Notes under the pieces: model-generated
Told to the model about the DNA's origin: nothing
The model's input: the letters and a program-made list of their open reading frames with translations, nothing else
Databases searched by the model: none
From: Pedobacter sp. D749
Lineage (GTDB): Bacteria > Bacteroidota > Bacteroidia > Sphingobacteriales > Sphingobacteriaceae
Direction of reading: 5' to 3'
NCBI RefSeq assembly: GCF_019317285.1
Contig: NZ_CP079218.1
Location: 4,898,001-4,962,000 of the forward strand
Length of the DNA: 64,000 bases
Shown: positions 8,727 through 16,937 of the stretch, one piece after another
Numbering within the stretch: position 1 is the stretch's first letter
How the letters are laid out: the number at the start of each line of letters is the position of its first letter
Program-made: the position numbers and the translations under genes

Positions 8727-9935
8727 ATGAATCCTTATCAAAAGAAACGCCGTTGGAAGTTTTTCCTTCTCATTTTTGCCATCTTAATTGGCATTGCATC
8801 AGTATTTTACACCGATTCTTTTGTAAAAAAAATGGAACGCGAAGAGGCAGACCAGTTTCACCTTTGGGTGCGGATTCAGGAACGGGCCATGTTTCTTTAT
8901 GACAATGATGATTACCGTGATGTGGTGGAAACTGTAAGAAAAAACACCAAAACCCCTGTAATCATGATCGATTCTGCCGGAATGATTACTTCTTTTTTTG
9001 GCTTAGACAGTACTAAAACCAATTACCCTGTTGCAGATACTAAACTCACTTACGATAGTTTATATTTTGTAAGGCAGTTGAGGCAGATGAAAGCCCAGCA
9101 TCCACCTGACGAAATGAATATTTTTGGCAGAAAATTTAAGGCATACTATCGCGACTCTTTCATTTTAACGCAGTTGAGGTATTTCCCCTACATTCAAATG
9201 GGGGTTATCTTCCTTTTCCTTTTAACCGCTTATGCGGCATTCAGTTCTGCACGGAAAGATGAACAAGATCATGTTTGGGTAGGTTTAGCCAAAGAAACGG
9301 CACACCAATTGGGTACACCGATATCATCGCTCATGGCCTGGACAGAACTGATGAAATCTAAATTTGATGCAGAAGATGATCCCCTGATTGCCGAAATGGA
9401 GAATGACATTAAACGATTGGAAATTATTACCGACCGTTTCTCGAAAATCGGTTCAAAACCTATACTTGAAGACCATACGGTTTACATTGTAGTGAGCGAT
9501 TTTATCCGTTATTTTAAAGTGCGCACTTCAGACAAGGTTAAATTCAGCATCACCGGAGATGAACAGGTAAGGGCAATGTTAAACGTCCCATTGTTTGATT
9601 GGGTGATTGAAAATCTTTTAAAGAATGCGGCAAATGCCATTGAAAATGAAGGCTCTATTTCCATCAATATCATAGAAAATTTAGCCAAAGAGCAGGTTTT
9701 TATTGATGTGAGCGATACCGGGAAGGGTATTCCAAGATCTAAATTCGATGCGGTTTTTCAACCTGGCTATACCACACGTAAACGCGGCTGGGGTTTAGGT
9801 TTATCGCTCACCAAACGTATTGTAGAAAATTACCACAGCGGAGAAATTTTTGTAAAAGACTCCGAACTGGGCAAAGGCACAACTTTTAGAATAATATTAA
9901 AAAGCAGTTTAAGATATGAACCGACCACAGCCTAA
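8727..9935 (+). CDS. Membrane sensor histidine kinase without HAMP
   Basis: 402 residues. Two membrane segments (about 11-29 and 154-172) enclose a periplasmic sensor region of about 120 residues. The kinase core follows directly, with no HAMP: the H-box is ETAHQLGTPISSLMAW and the HATPase shows ENLLKNAANAI, DTGKGIP and a GWGLGLSLTKR loop. The H-box HQLGTP departs from the usual HELRTP, as in a small group of Bacteroidota orphan kinases. No response regulator is adjacent, so its partner lies elsewhere. The 3' end overlaps the DinB-like gene by 20 bases, indicating co-transcription and probable translational coupling. Confidence 0.88.
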   Translation: MNPYQKKRRWKFFLLIFAILIGIASVFYTDSFVKKMEREEADQFHLWVRIQERAMFLYDNDDYRDVVETVRKNTKTPVIMIDSAGMITSFFGLDSTKTNYPVADTKLTYDSLYFVRQLRQMKAQHPPDEMNIFGRKFKAYYRDSFILTQLRYFPYIQMGVIFLFLLTAYAAFSSARKDEQDHVWVGLAKETAHQLGTPISSLMAWTELMKSKFDAEDDPLIAEMENDIKRLEIITDRFSKIGSKPILEDHTVYIVVSDFIRYFKVRTSDKVKFSITGDEQVRAMLNVPLFDWVIENLLKNAANAIENEGSISINIIENLAKEQVFIDVSDTGKGIPRSKFDAVFQPGYTTRKRGWGLGLSLTKRIVENYHSGEIFVKDSELGKGTTFRIILKSSLRYEPTTA

Positions 9936-10425
9936 CGAATATCCTACCTGGGGAGAAACCTATATCAGCAAAGTTGATGGAGATATTTTCGAAATTTTAA
10001 ATGAACAGGTTCAAAGTCTTCCGGCATTGTTCAGGGCGAACGCCGATAAAGCTGATTATGCCTATGCAGAAGGCAAATGGACACTAAAAGAAATGTTAGG
10101 CCATATTATTGATGCTGAACGTGTTTTTGCTTACCGGATTACCTGTTTTGCCCGAAAAGAACAGCAGCCCTTACCGGGTTTCGAGGAAGATGACTATGTA
10201 CTGAATGCCTGCTTTGCCGAACGCGATCTGGAAGACCTGATTGAAGAGTTTGCTTCATTACGAAAAGCCAATTTATACCTTTTTAAATCTTTAAACGACG
10301 ACGAATTAAACAGAAAGGGAGTTGCTTCAGGCAGAGAAATTAATGTAAAATCTATTTTGTTTATTGCGGGTGGCCATATTATCCATCATGTTTCTATTTT
10401 AAAAGAACGTTACCATGTGGTTTAA
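9916..10425 (+). CDS. DinB-family putative metal-dependent enzyme
   Basis: 169 residues, a four-helix DinB/DUF664-like protein. Candidate metal-binding histidines are in MLGHIIDAERVFAYRI (near residue 58) and GGHIIHHVSIL near the C-terminus, the usual three-His arrangement of the superfamily. Many relatives are thiol-dependent transferases (bacillithiol or mycothiol), but activity cannot be deduced from this sequence. The start lies inside the 3' end of the kinase gene and its 3' end overlaps the thioesterase gene by 11 bases, so the three genes form a tight operon. Confidence 0.82.
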   Translation: MNRPQPNEYPTWGETYISKVDGDIFEILNEQVQSLPALFRANADKADYAYAEGKWTLKEMLGHIIDAERVFAYRITCFARKEQQPLPGFEEDDYVLNACFAERDLEDLIEEFASLRKANLYLFKSLNDDELNRKGVASGREINVKSILFIAGGHIIHHVSILKERYHVV

Positions 10426-10837
10426 AAACTTTACCGTTGATGAGTTGAATAATCGTCCTAAAAATCATTTGGGTGCGTTACTCGATATCCGTTTTACCGA
10501 AATTGGCGAAGATTTTCTTATTGGCACCATGCCTGTTGATGAACGTACACACCAGCCTGCAGGCATATTACATGGAGGCGCTTCGGTAGTTTTGGCCGAA
10601 ACTCTGGGCAGCATTGCTTCTTATATGTGCATAAACCCTGAGAAATATGTTGCTGTTGGTTTGGAAGTAAACGCTAACCATTTACGGCCTGTAAAAAGCG
10701 GTTTGGTAAAAGGAATCTGTAAACCTTTACATATTGGGGCTAAAACTCAGGTTTGGGAAATTAAGATCTATGACGAACGCGGAAAGATGAACTGCATTAG
10801 CCGCTTAACGGTTGCGATTATTAATAAGCCGCTGTAA
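10415..10837 (+). CDS. Hotdog-fold acyl-CoA thioesterase (PaaI/MenI-like)
   Basis: 140 residues, a single hotdog domain. The active-site helix reads QPAGILHGGASVVLAETLGS, with the HGG turn and the catalytic Glu or Asp typical of the ComA/PaaI branch. Members hydrolyse acyl-CoA thioesters; in menaquinone-producing bacteria some act on 1,4-dihydroxy-2-naphthoyl-CoA. No men gene is adjacent, so the substrate is left open. It is the last gene of the kinase-DinB-thioesterase operon and is followed by a strong bidirectional hairpin. Confidence 0.85.
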   Translation: MWFKNFTVDELNNRPKNHLGALLDIRFTEIGEDFLIGTMPVDERTHQPAGILHGGASVVLAETLGSIASYMCINPEKYVAVGLEVNANHLRPVKSGLVKGICKPLHIGAKTQVWEIKIYDERGKMNCISRLTVAIINKPL

Positions 10838-10876
10838 TCTGCAGTCAGATGGTAACATCTGACAACACAAGAATCA

Positions 10877-10924
10877 AGAGAAGTCAAGTTTAATAGCGTT
10901 GTTACTATTAAACTTGACTTCTCT
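10877..10924. terminator. Bidirectional terminator hairpin with perfect 20-bp stem
   Basis: Arms 10877-10896 and 10905-10924 are perfectly complementary over 20 bases around an 8-base loop. The hairpin lies between convergent genes (stops at 10837 and 10930) and can end transcription from both sides. Confidence 0.85.
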
Positions 10925-10929
10925 GCTGA

Positions 10930-11295
10930 TTAAACCTTGTTATTGTCAAGCCATTTCTTTTCTACCACATAAGAAACAATCAGACCGAGTCCACCGAAAA
11001 TTCCGATGCAACCAAAGTAAATAGCTACAGCCTGTCCTTCTTCACTATGGGTCATGTCGCTGCCAAACACCCCTCTAACTGTGAAGAGTGCAACTAATAA
11101 GCCAAGTCCTAAGCCAACCAACAATAAACCGAACTTTAAGCTTAAAAACGGTTTTGGCGTTGCCTTATGCACACCCGGATCGATCCCCCTTTCGATCATT
11201 GCCATTTTCTCTTTATTTGATAAATAACGAATTCCGAATACCATTGCGAATGCGCCTAAAAAAAGTGAGATTGGGACTAATATTTGAGCTTGCAT
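10930..11295 (-). CDS. Small inner-membrane protein (DUF6249-like)
   Basis: 121 residues with three hydrophobic segments (about 5-23, 52-72 and 89-108). A short basic cytoplasmic stretch between the first two contains NKEKMAMIERGIDPG. This layout (an N-terminal helix, the ERG-D-P motif, then a helix pair) matches a small Bacteroidota membrane family often filed as DUF6249, frequently found near sigma factor genes. Function is unknown. It converges with the thioesterase operon and is divergent from the Crp-family regulator, with a 136-base shared upstream region. Confidence 0.7.
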   Translation of the reverse strand: MQAQILVPISLFLGAFAMVFGIRYLSNKEKMAMIERGIDPGVHKATPKPFLSLKFGLLLVGLGLGLLVALFTVRGVFGSDMTHSEEGQAVAIYFGCIGIFGGLGLIVSYVVEKKWLDNNKV

Positions 11296-11431
11296 AATTA
11301 TAATTTTTAATTTGTAAATATTCTATTGTTTAATTGAACCGTGTTCTGTGTATTATGACTACATACTTTTTAATCAGGTTACACCCTTGCTGAAAAAAAA
11401 TCGATAGCTTTATAAAACATTCAAAATTTCC

Positions 11432-11998
11432 TTGTACAGTCAGTTAAAAAATATAGACATCTTTAAGCCACTCACTAACGAAGCTTTAGAAAGGTTAGCT
11501 GCTGTTTCCAGGCAGGTAAAACATCCTAAAGGAACGATTTTAATCCATGCAGATAAAACCGAGCCTTATTTTTATATCCTCGAAAGTGGCATTGCCAGAG
11601 CTTATTCCGATGGTGAGAACCAGCAGATAACCTTTTGGTTTGGACAAAGTGGTACTGTTCTTTTTTCTTTTAACAGCTATATTAATAATGGTCCGGGGTA
11701 TGAGAACATTGAACTGTTGGAGCACTGCAGTTTAATCCAAATCAAGCTAACTGATCTTTTTTTGCTTTACAACCAACATTTAGAAATTGCCAATTGGGGC
11801 AGAAAAATTGCAGAACAGGAGTTAATTGCAACTGAAAGAAGATTAATCGAAAGGGCTTTTAAAGGCGCAACAGAACGTTATCAGGATTTTGTAGATCAAT
11901 CTCCCGAACTAATTAAAAGAGTAGCTTTAAAACACATTGCCTCTTACCTGGGTGTAACACAGGTTACCCTAAGCAGAATAAGAGCCGCTCATAAATAA
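11432..11998 (+). CDS. Crp/Fnr-family transcriptional regulator
   Basis: 188 residues: an N-terminal cyclic-nucleotide-binding-like beta barrel (about 5-115) and a C-terminal winged helix whose recognition region reads IASYLGVTQVTLSRIRA. It starts with TTG: an in-frame TAG at 11405 excludes any longer form, and YSQLKNIDIFKPL is the usual first helix of the family. It lacks the Cys set of an Fnr iron-sulfur protein and the full cAMP-binding arginine motif of Crp, as in the many Bacteroidota paralogues. The next gene, a SugE-type exporter, begins 69 bases downstream with two dyads at its promoter, so it is a likely target. That link is inference. Confidence 0.85.
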   Translation: MYSQLKNIDIFKPLTNEALERLAAVSRQVKHPKGTILIHADKTEPYFYILESGIARAYSDGENQQITFWFGQSGTVLFSFNSYINNGPGYENIELLEHCSLIQIKLTDLFLLYNQHLEIANWGRKIAEQELIATERRLIERAFKGATERYQDFVDQSPELIKRVALKHIASYLGVTQVTLSRIRAAHK

Positions 11999-12009
11999 AA
12001 TGACTTTTT

Positions 12010-12067
12010 AACATTTGTAAAATGTTGCCCGATAAATGTGCCTTAAATTTGCATAAACACATTTATC
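12010..12067 (+). promoter_or_regulatory. Promoter and two nested dyads before the sugE-like gene
   Basis: A Bacteroidetes-type promoter: TTG at 12025-12027, 16 bases, then TAAATTTG at 12044-12051. Dyad 1, AACATTT-N3-AAATGTT (12010-12026), overlaps the -33 element. Dyad 2 has perfect 10-base arms GATAAATGTG (12031-12040) and CACATTTATC (12058-12067) that straddle the -7 box and end exactly at the ATG. The positions suit an activator site (dyad 1) and a repressor site or start-codon hairpin (dyad 2). Confidence 0.6.
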
Positions 12068-12388
12068 ATGAACTGGATTATCTTAATTATTGCCGGCCTT
12101 TTTGAGGTTGGATTTACCACATGCCTTAAATTATCGAACAATTTTTCGAATATAAAATGGAGTGCAGCATTTTTTCTCTGCATTACCTTAAGCTTTTTAT
12201 TGTTAAACAAAGCCACTCAAACTTTACCCATGGGAACCGCATATGCCGTTTGGACGGGCATTGGTGCCGTAGGAACGGTAATTATTGGGATTTTTTACTT
12301 CAATGAACCAGCAACCTTTTGGCGGATCTTTTTTATCTGTACCCTGATCGGTTCTATTGCCGGCTTAAAATTTTTCGCTTCACATTAG
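12068..12388 (+). CDS. sugE: SMR-family exporter, SugE/Gdx type
   Basis: 106 residues with four membrane helices. The essential glutamate lies in helix 1 (IIAGLFEVGFT, Glu13), and the signature LPMGTAYAVWTGIGAVGTVIIG in helix 3 closely follows E. coli SugE (Gdx). That subtype exports guanidinium; the quaternary-ammonium exporters differ in helix 1. A short predicted leader and no recognisable guanidine riboswitch precede the gene. The TTG-start Crp-family gene sits directly upstream. The protein probably works as a dual-topology homodimer, since no partner SMR gene is adjacent. Confidence 0.85.
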   Translation: MNWIILIIAGLFEVGFTTCLKLSNNFSNIKWSAAFFLCITLSFLLLNKATQTLPMGTAYAVWTGIGAVGTVIIGIFYFNEPATFWRIFFICTLIGSIAGLKFFASH

Positions 12389-12894
12389 TGGATAACTTGC
12401 GAAGTTTATAAGGCCAAGAGCACAAGCAAAACTTCGCAAGTTTCGCCGGGGCCTAGCGCAATGCACATGTCATTAAGTTAAGGTTTAACCACAAATGCAC
12501 ACAGATAAACACGGATTTTTATATCTGCGTGCATCCTTTTTATCTGTGGTTAAATTATTTTCTCCTGTGCCAATGGCTTAATAATGACATTGGGGCAACG
12601 CTTCATCCGGTGCTAGTTGGCAAAAACAGCATTTCATTTTTTGGCTTTGCAAGTGCACACACTATGTTTAAACCTGATTGCGGCGAAATCCTTTTTGTTG
12701 TCACCCTGAGCGTAGTCGAAGGGGAACAAAAAGATTAAGCCAAAAGCAGGACTACCCGCCTCCATGAAAAACTGCCCTTTCCTTTTCAAAATACAAGAAA
12801 AATCAAATTTAAACACTCATTTCTTCCCAAACTCATAATAAATTGATGTTTCACGTGTAACCTGTTTATCTTTAATGTAGTCTTACAGCTAAAG
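12389..12894. other. 506-base gap holding repeats and the sigma-factor promoter
   Basis: No convincing gene. It holds a perfect 14-base-arm hairpin (12394-12407 and 12429-12442), which may terminate the exporter mRNA; a long imperfect palindrome of the ATCTGTGG repeat family (12484-12554); a fragment of the GTCAYNCTGA family (about 12699-12725); and just before the sigma gene a near-consensus TATCTTTA box around 12867-12874. Two short frames here (12529-12738 plus, 12634-12816 minus) consist of repeat sequence and are not accepted. Confidence 0.6.
12484..12554. repeat. Dispersed palindrome, ATCTGTGGTTAA family, copy 1
   Basis: Terminal arms TTTAACCACA (12484-12493) and TGTGGTTAAA (12545-12554) are perfectly complementary, and the inner part is an imperfect stem. 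The last 22 bases of the word ending in ATCTGTGGTTAA are identical to a second copy at about 51511-51583. Confidence 0.75.
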
Positions 12895-13476
12895 ATGGAG
12901 CAAAAACCTACAGATTTAGAGCTGATCCAAAAAGTACTGAACGGCGAAACCGATCAGTACGCTTTGTTGGTGAAACGCCATCAGCGATTTGTATTTACAC
13001 TTGCTTTAAGATTTTCCAAAAACAGGGAAGACGCCGAAGAAATTGCCCAGGATTGCTTTGTAAAGGCATATAAAGCATTAGGCACCTTTAAACAAACGGC
13101 TAAATTTAGCACCTGGCTGTACACCATTACCTATACTACGGCCATGACTTTTTTAAGAAAAAACCGTTTAGACACCACATCAATACATGATGAAGGTACC
13201 GTATTACAGCTCGAAAACCAGACTTCCAGCTTTAACGCTAATGGATATGAGCGACAGGATAGCCATGCTTTTTTGAATAAGGCCATTGCCCAGCTTTTAC
13301 CAGATGATGCAGTTATTATTACGCTTTTTTATAAAGGCGAACAGAGTTTAGAAGAAATTGGCGCAGCATTGCACATGGAACCCAACACGATAAAAGTAAA
13401 GTTGCACAGGGCCAGGCAAAGACTTAAAGAAAAATTACAATATTTGTTAAAAGATGAAGTAAAGGAGTTACTATGA
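12895..13476 (+). CDS. ECF-type RNA polymerase sigma factor
   Basis: 193 residues. Region 2 (about 20-90) contains the core-binding motif ALRFSKNREDAEEIAQDCFVKAY and the -10 reading helix FSTWLYTI. Region 4 (about 130-185) contains SLEEIGAALHMEPNTIKVKLHRARQRLKEKL, the helix-turn-helix that reads the -35. There is no sigma 1.1 or region 3, so it is a two-domain alternative sigma factor. It overlaps the next gene by four bases (ATGA), and that gene encodes a membrane protein with an anti-sigma-like layout, so it is probably held at the membrane until a signal arrives. Confidence 0.9.
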   Translation: MEQKPTDLELIQKVLNGETDQYALLVKRHQRFVFTLALRFSKNREDAEEIAQDCFVKAYKALGTFKQTAKFSTWLYTITYTTAMTFLRKNRLDTTSIHDEGTVLQLENQTSSFNANGYERQDSHAFLNKAIAQLLPDDAVIITLFYKGEQSLEEIGAALHMEPNTIKVKLHRARQRLKEKLQYLLKDEVKELL

Positions 13477-13955
13477 ATACAATAGAACAACAGCTTTGGG
13501 ATTATATAGATGGAAATTTAGATGAATCCTCGAAAAAAGCCATCGAAGAAAAAATTGCATTAAATGCTGAGGTTAAATCGCAGTATGAGGATCTGCTAAA
13601 ACTTAATTTAGTATTTGACGGGCTGGACCTTGATGAACCCTCTATGTCTTTTACCCGAAACGTAATGGAAAGCGTTGCCATGGTTCCTGCACCGGTGGCC
13701 ATGAAAACCAAGGTGGATAAAAAGATTATTTACGGTATTAGCGGCTTTTTCGTGATCTCTCTGCTAGCCTTATTGGGTTATGTATTTTATAACGTTAGCC
13801 TCGAATTGCCCAAATTTGATTTGAAGGTGAATCTAGACTTCAACTTAGAGAAATACATTACACCTGCGGCTATTTATACTTTCCTTTTTGCAGACCTGGT
13901 AATTGGATTAATTTTTCTCGATCAGTTTTTAAGGAAGAAAATTGCTCAGAAGTAA
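13473..13955 (+). CDS. Anti-sigma-factor-like membrane protein
   Basis: 160 residues. The N-terminal cytoplasmic part (about 1-80) starts MNTIEQQLWDYIDGNLDES, typical of anti-sigma zinc-finger-like domains though without the HxxxCxxC motif. Two membrane segments follow (about 87-107 and 132-152) with a loop of about 25 residues. There is a four-base overlap with the sigma gene, as expected for a stoichiometric regulator. The absence of a zinc motif and the very short extracytoplasmic loop are unusual for a classic FecR or ZAS protein. The role is inferred from position and layout. Confidence 0.7.
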   Translation: MNTIEQQLWDYIDGNLDESSKKAIEEKIALNAEVKSQYEDLLKLNLVFDGLDLDEPSMSFTRNVMESVAMVPAPVAMKTKVDKKIIYGISGFFVISLLALLGYVFYNVSLELPKFDLKVNLDFNLEKYITPAAIYTFLFADLVIGLIFLDQFLRKKIAQK

Positions 13956-14052
13956 GATAGCCTAAACAGCTCACGCAGATCAAAATGATTTACGCAGATT
14001 TATATTCATCTGCGCCTTTAGCGAAATCTGCGGGAACTCAGCAAGATAAATT

Positions 14053-14580
14053 TTAACCCAGAGTTTTTAAAATCTCCAATCCCTTTGGCCACTCACCAAA
14101 GCCCGCGGCGGCATTAATATGTCCGACATTACCGATATTAATAAACTCACTTCCCCAATTTTCAGCAAAAAGCTCAGCTCTTTCTAACGTTACCCATTCA
14201 TCATCAGTACTGGCTACAACAATGGTTTTAAAGTAGATCTTATCCAAAGGTACACGATCAAAACCAGGCGTATCAAAATTGTACTTTGGTGCTTCTATAT
14301 CACTTGGCGCAACCAATAAGGCACCTTTAATTTTCTTTTGGTAAGCTTTTGCCCAATTGGCAATGGCTGTACAGCCTAAACTATGACCGATTAAAACCAC
14401 ATCATCCAAATTATATCCGGCGAGTGCCGATTCTATGTTTTCAATCCAATCCTGATTTGCTGGTGTATCCCATTCCTTTTGGTTAATGCGGATAAAATTA
14501 TCTCCTGATTTTTCGAAGTAAGTTTGCCAATGGTCCGGGCCAGAATTGCCTAAACCAGGAATGATGAAGTAATAAGTCAT
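14053..14580 (-). CDS. Serine hydrolase, RBBP9/YdeN alpha/beta fold
   Basis: 175 residues from the ATG at 14580. A longer frame exists, but the first strand of the fold is MTYYFIIPGLGNSGPDHW. The nucleophile elbow is GHSLGC (Ser near 87), with an acid probably in ASTDDEWV and the catalytic His in VGHINAAAGFG near residue 155. These are the landmarks of the RBBP9/YdeN family of small intracellular hydrolases. Natural substrate unknown. Its upstream region contains the terminator of the cold-shock gene, so it may have its own weak promoter or be read at low level from that gene. Confidence 0.85.
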   Translation of the reverse strand: MTYYFIIPGLGNSGPDHWQTYFEKSGDNFIRINQKEWDTPANQDWIENIESALAGYNLDDVVLIGHSLGCTAIANWAKAYQKKIKGALLVAPSDIEAPKYNFDTPGFDRVPLDKIYFKTIVVASTDDEWVTLERAELFAENWGSEFINIGNVGHINAAAGFGEWPKGLEILKTLG

Positions 14581-14601
14581 GATCTGAGGTAAAAAAATTA
14601 A

Positions 14602-14636
14602 AATAAAAAAGGCCGCCATCACAAGAAAGCAGCCTT
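14602..14636 (-). terminator. Intrinsic terminator of the cold-shock gene
   Basis: Arms 14629-14636 and 14609-14616 pair over 8 bases with one wobble (AAGGCTGC with GCGGCCTT). A T-rich tract follows on the minus strand (plus-strand A at 14602-14610), 23 bases after the cold-shock stop. Confidence 0.8.
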
Positions 14637-14658
14637 CTCTGTAAATATGATAAATAAA

Positions 14659-14850
14659 TTAAATTACTTTCACATTAACGGCGTTTAAGCCTTTTTTACC
14701 GTTAGCAACTTCGTACTGTACTTTGTCGTTTTCACGGATTTCGTCGATAAGACCTGTTGAATGAACAAAAATTTCGCTATCTCCATTTGCAGGTACGATA
14801 AAGCCAAAACCTTTAGTTACATTGAAGAATTTTACTGTGCCTTCTTGCAT
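14659..14850 (-). CDS. Cold-shock protein (CspA family)
   Basis: 63 residues from MQEGTVKFFN, a single cold-shock OB-fold domain. The RNA-binding motifs are RNP1 (KGFGFI) and RNP2 (IFVHST). It would bind single-stranded nucleic acid and melt mRNA structure. An upstream extension to 14919 is AT-rich leader sequence without domain character, so ATG 14850 is chosen. The AT-rich stretch of about 100 bases before it is probably the long 5' leader typical of csp mRNAs. Monocistronic, with a terminator directly downstream. Confidence 0.93.
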   Translation of the reverse strand: MQEGTVKFFNVTKGFGFIVPANGDSEIFVHSTGLIDEIRENDKVQYEVANGKKGLNAVNVKVI

Positions 14851-14954
14851 TGTATTAAATATTAAAATTAAGTATGCAAGGTAAGTTTTAATTTTTAAAA
14901 TCAAAATAAATTTTAACATTTTTTTAACGTTAAAATTTTGTAAATAGCAGATTA

Positions 14955-15881
14955 CTAAGGCTTTTTAATTGCCTTCCCAATTATTGTTAAAGTAATTTCA
15001 CTATTATGCGGAATCCCGAGTGTTGTTCCCGGAGCCACATCAAAGAGGTTTCTAACATAAATATCAGCTATTCCCTGGGCCACCTTTTTTTTTGCTTCAG
15101 CATTCTCAGGAAGCACGTTGTAAACCGTTTTTACATGGATCCCACCTTGAAAATCTACAACCGCAGCAACCTGGTAAGCGAAATCTTTATAAGCCCTGTC
15201 TATCCGGATAATATACTGCGGAAACATATAATCATAAGCCTCGGTTCTGTTATTCGTCCGGTCTACCGTACTGATTTTTTCGACCCTTACAATTTTGCTT
15301 TTAGGAATAAATTGAACCGGGTTTGTAGCGGCAAAAGCACTATCACTATTGGCGTTAACCTGAGCAGATCGTTTCTCTATAAAAGCAGTATCGGCCTTGG
15401 TTGGTTTTTGCAGATCGGCAGCCTTGGCCTTCAAATTATTTTTAATATAATCCTGTGCATAAAAAGTCATATTTACATCCGAACGGACATCTGAAGCGAT
15501 TACTTTTCCATCAACCTGGATCCTTTGAAAAACCAAACTATCTTTACTGATGTGTTTTACCTTAAAAAATTCGGCTGCGAAGTTATATACATTGCCATGA
15601 TCGTACTGCAGGTAAAAATTCTGCATCCTATGTTTCTGCGGGCTCCAGGCCGACATGGTGTCTTCTTTAACTACCTGGATTATCCATGATGGCTTTTGCA
15701 TAAAACCCTCCTTATTAAAAGAATATCCATCCTTAAACCGGCGTTTTACTTCAACATAACGGATGCCTTTAACAGGTTCAAAAGTAAAATCCCGAAGTGT
15801 TGGATCGCTGGTTTTAGTACCCATTTTACAGGCACTGAGCATGAGCACAAAAAAGGAAAAATATATTGTATTTTTAATCAT
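14955..15881 (-). CDS. Lipoprotein of unknown function
   Basis: 308 residues. The N-terminus is a lipoprotein signal: a hydrophobic core ending in LMLSAC, with Cys18 as the lipidation site. The mature part is a soluble, mixed alpha/beta protein with no motif I recognise. A middle segment (about 145-185) is rich in Ala, Asp and Lys and may be a linker. A C-terminal domain of about 100 residues includes the region VAAVVDFQGGIHVKTVYNV. It is probably tethered to an envelope membrane. Downstream of a phosphodiester glycosidase gene on the same strand, but with a gap of about 70 bases, so linkage is uncertain. Confidence 0.7.
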   Translation of the reverse strand: MIKNTIYFSFFVLMLSACKMGTKTSDPTLRDFTFEPVKGIRYVEVKRRFKDGYSFNKEGFMQKPSWIIQVVKEDTMSAWSPQKHRMQNFYLQYDHGNVYNFAAEFFKVKHISKDSLVFQRIQVDGKVIASDVRSDVNMTFYAQDYIKNNLKAKAADLQKPTKADTAFIEKRSAQVNANSDSAFAATNPVQFIPKSKIVRVEKISTVDRTNNRTEAYDYMFPQYIIRIDRAYKDFAYQVAAVVDFQGGIHVKTVYNVLPENAEAKKKVAQGIADIYVRNLFDVAPGTTLGIPHNSEITLTIIGKAIKKP

Positions 15882-15949
15882 TTTAACAAAATATTGGGCT
15901 AAAATAAGTTTTTTTAATCAGAGCTAAACATGCTTGTTACAGATGGGGT

Positions 15950-16825
15950 CTACCTTCTGGTTTGTTTTTTCACCAGGATTACATTAGCAACTTTACGCTG
16001 CCCTCCATGGTCCCATTTTTTATTATCTGTCGGATAATTGACTACACCATCATCGGGCATTCCATTTACCCACAAAGTGGTAGAGCCGCCGCCATCGAAA
16101 TTTATAGCAGAAGTACATCCCAACCAGCGCATTAATCTGGTCAGTTCGAACAAACTCATGCCTGCTGACTTTTCGTTTCTACCATCAACGGTCAATAAAA
16201 TTACCCTTCCATTCGGTTTTATACCCAGGCAGGTACGGGGATGGCGTAAGCGGTTAAAACCAGCGGTATCTAAAGTTTCATCAACATGGTTTAAAGTTAA
16301 TAACGGGCCGTTTAGTAAAACATTTTTTTCACTCAGCTTCGTTTCCCAATCAGCTGATCCATCCCATTTTTTGATTGAAATTTTTCCATTTTCAATCACA
16401 ACCGCTGCTTCCTGATGCCTGGCCCTATTTCCGTTTTTATCCAGGCGATTGGTATTAATGGTTTTTTCATTAACGCGAACAAAATCTACCGAGCCTCCAT
16501 TTTTTACATCGAAAAAATTGCCGTTTACCGCAGCAATAGCCGTATCTCTTAAACCAAAATTACTGGTAGTGATGAGTTCCTTTTCTTCTGCACAAATGGC
16601 AAATAAAGCCTTACATCCGGTGTTTTTTATTTCTAAAAACGAAATATTTTCGTTAGCAGCGAAAAGGTTTTTCTGATCAAAATGATGTCTGAATAAAATT
16701 ACCTGTTTGGCAATCTTGTTTCTCTGCCATTTAGCTTTTACAAGGGTAATAGAGTCGGCATTTTGGCCAAAGGCTGAGAAACAGGAGGTAAATAATGCAA
16801 GTGCACAGAAGAGTTTTTTAAGCAT
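15950..16825 (-). CDS. Secreted phosphodiester glycosidase (NAGPA-like domain)
   Basis: 291 residues with a signal peptide (cleavage probably after FSAFGQ, about residue 21). The rest is one domain of the phosphodiester glycosidase type (PF09992 family, relatives of the enzyme that uncovers mannose-6-phosphate). Hallmarks visible: AAVNGNFFD near 115-123, GRVILLTVDGR near 210-220, and the C-terminal INFDGGGSTTLWVNG near 248-262. The substrate in bacteria is generally a phosphodiester-linked sugar of exopolysaccharide or wall. It stands in a run of secreted proteins. Confidence 0.85.
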   Translation of the reverse strand: MLKKLFCALALFTSCFSAFGQNADSITLVKAKWQRNKIAKQVILFRHHFDQKNLFAANENISFLEIKNTGCKALFAICAEEKELITTSNFGLRDTAIAAVNGNFFDVKNGGSVDFVRVNEKTINTNRLDKNGNRARHQEAAVVIENGKISIKKWDGSADWETKLSEKNVLLNGPLLTLNHVDETLDTAGFNRLRHPRTCLGIKPNGRVILLTVDGRNEKSAGMSLFELTRLMRWLGCTSAINFDGGGSTTLWVNGMPDDGVVNYPTDNKKWDHGGQRKVANVILVKKQTRR

Positions 16826-16899
16826 AACCTTATTTTGGTATAAAATTAAAAAACTGTTATGTGGTTTAAGTTAAAGCATCAAGAATTATACAATATTTT

Positions 16900-16932
16900 A
16901 AACCTCGCAGGTTTTAAAAACCTGCGAGGTTT
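16900..16932. repeat. Palindromic repeat, AAACCTCGCAGGTTT family, copy 1
   Basis: Perfect 15-base arms (16900-16914 and 16918-16932) with a 3-base loop. The same arms recur exactly at 55783-55815, and a decayed form is at 36208-36241. Confidence 0.85.
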
Positions 16933-16937
16933 GGTTG

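Noticed and set aside
11999..12067. Guanidine riboswitch before the SugE-type gene
   Set aside because: The predicted leader is only about ten bases, and the palindromes there fit operators and not a known guanidine aptamer.
12529..12816. Two short frames in the gap before the sigma factor
   Set aside because: Both are made of repeat sequence (ATCTGTGG family and a GTCAY-CTGA fragment) and overlap each other on opposite strands.
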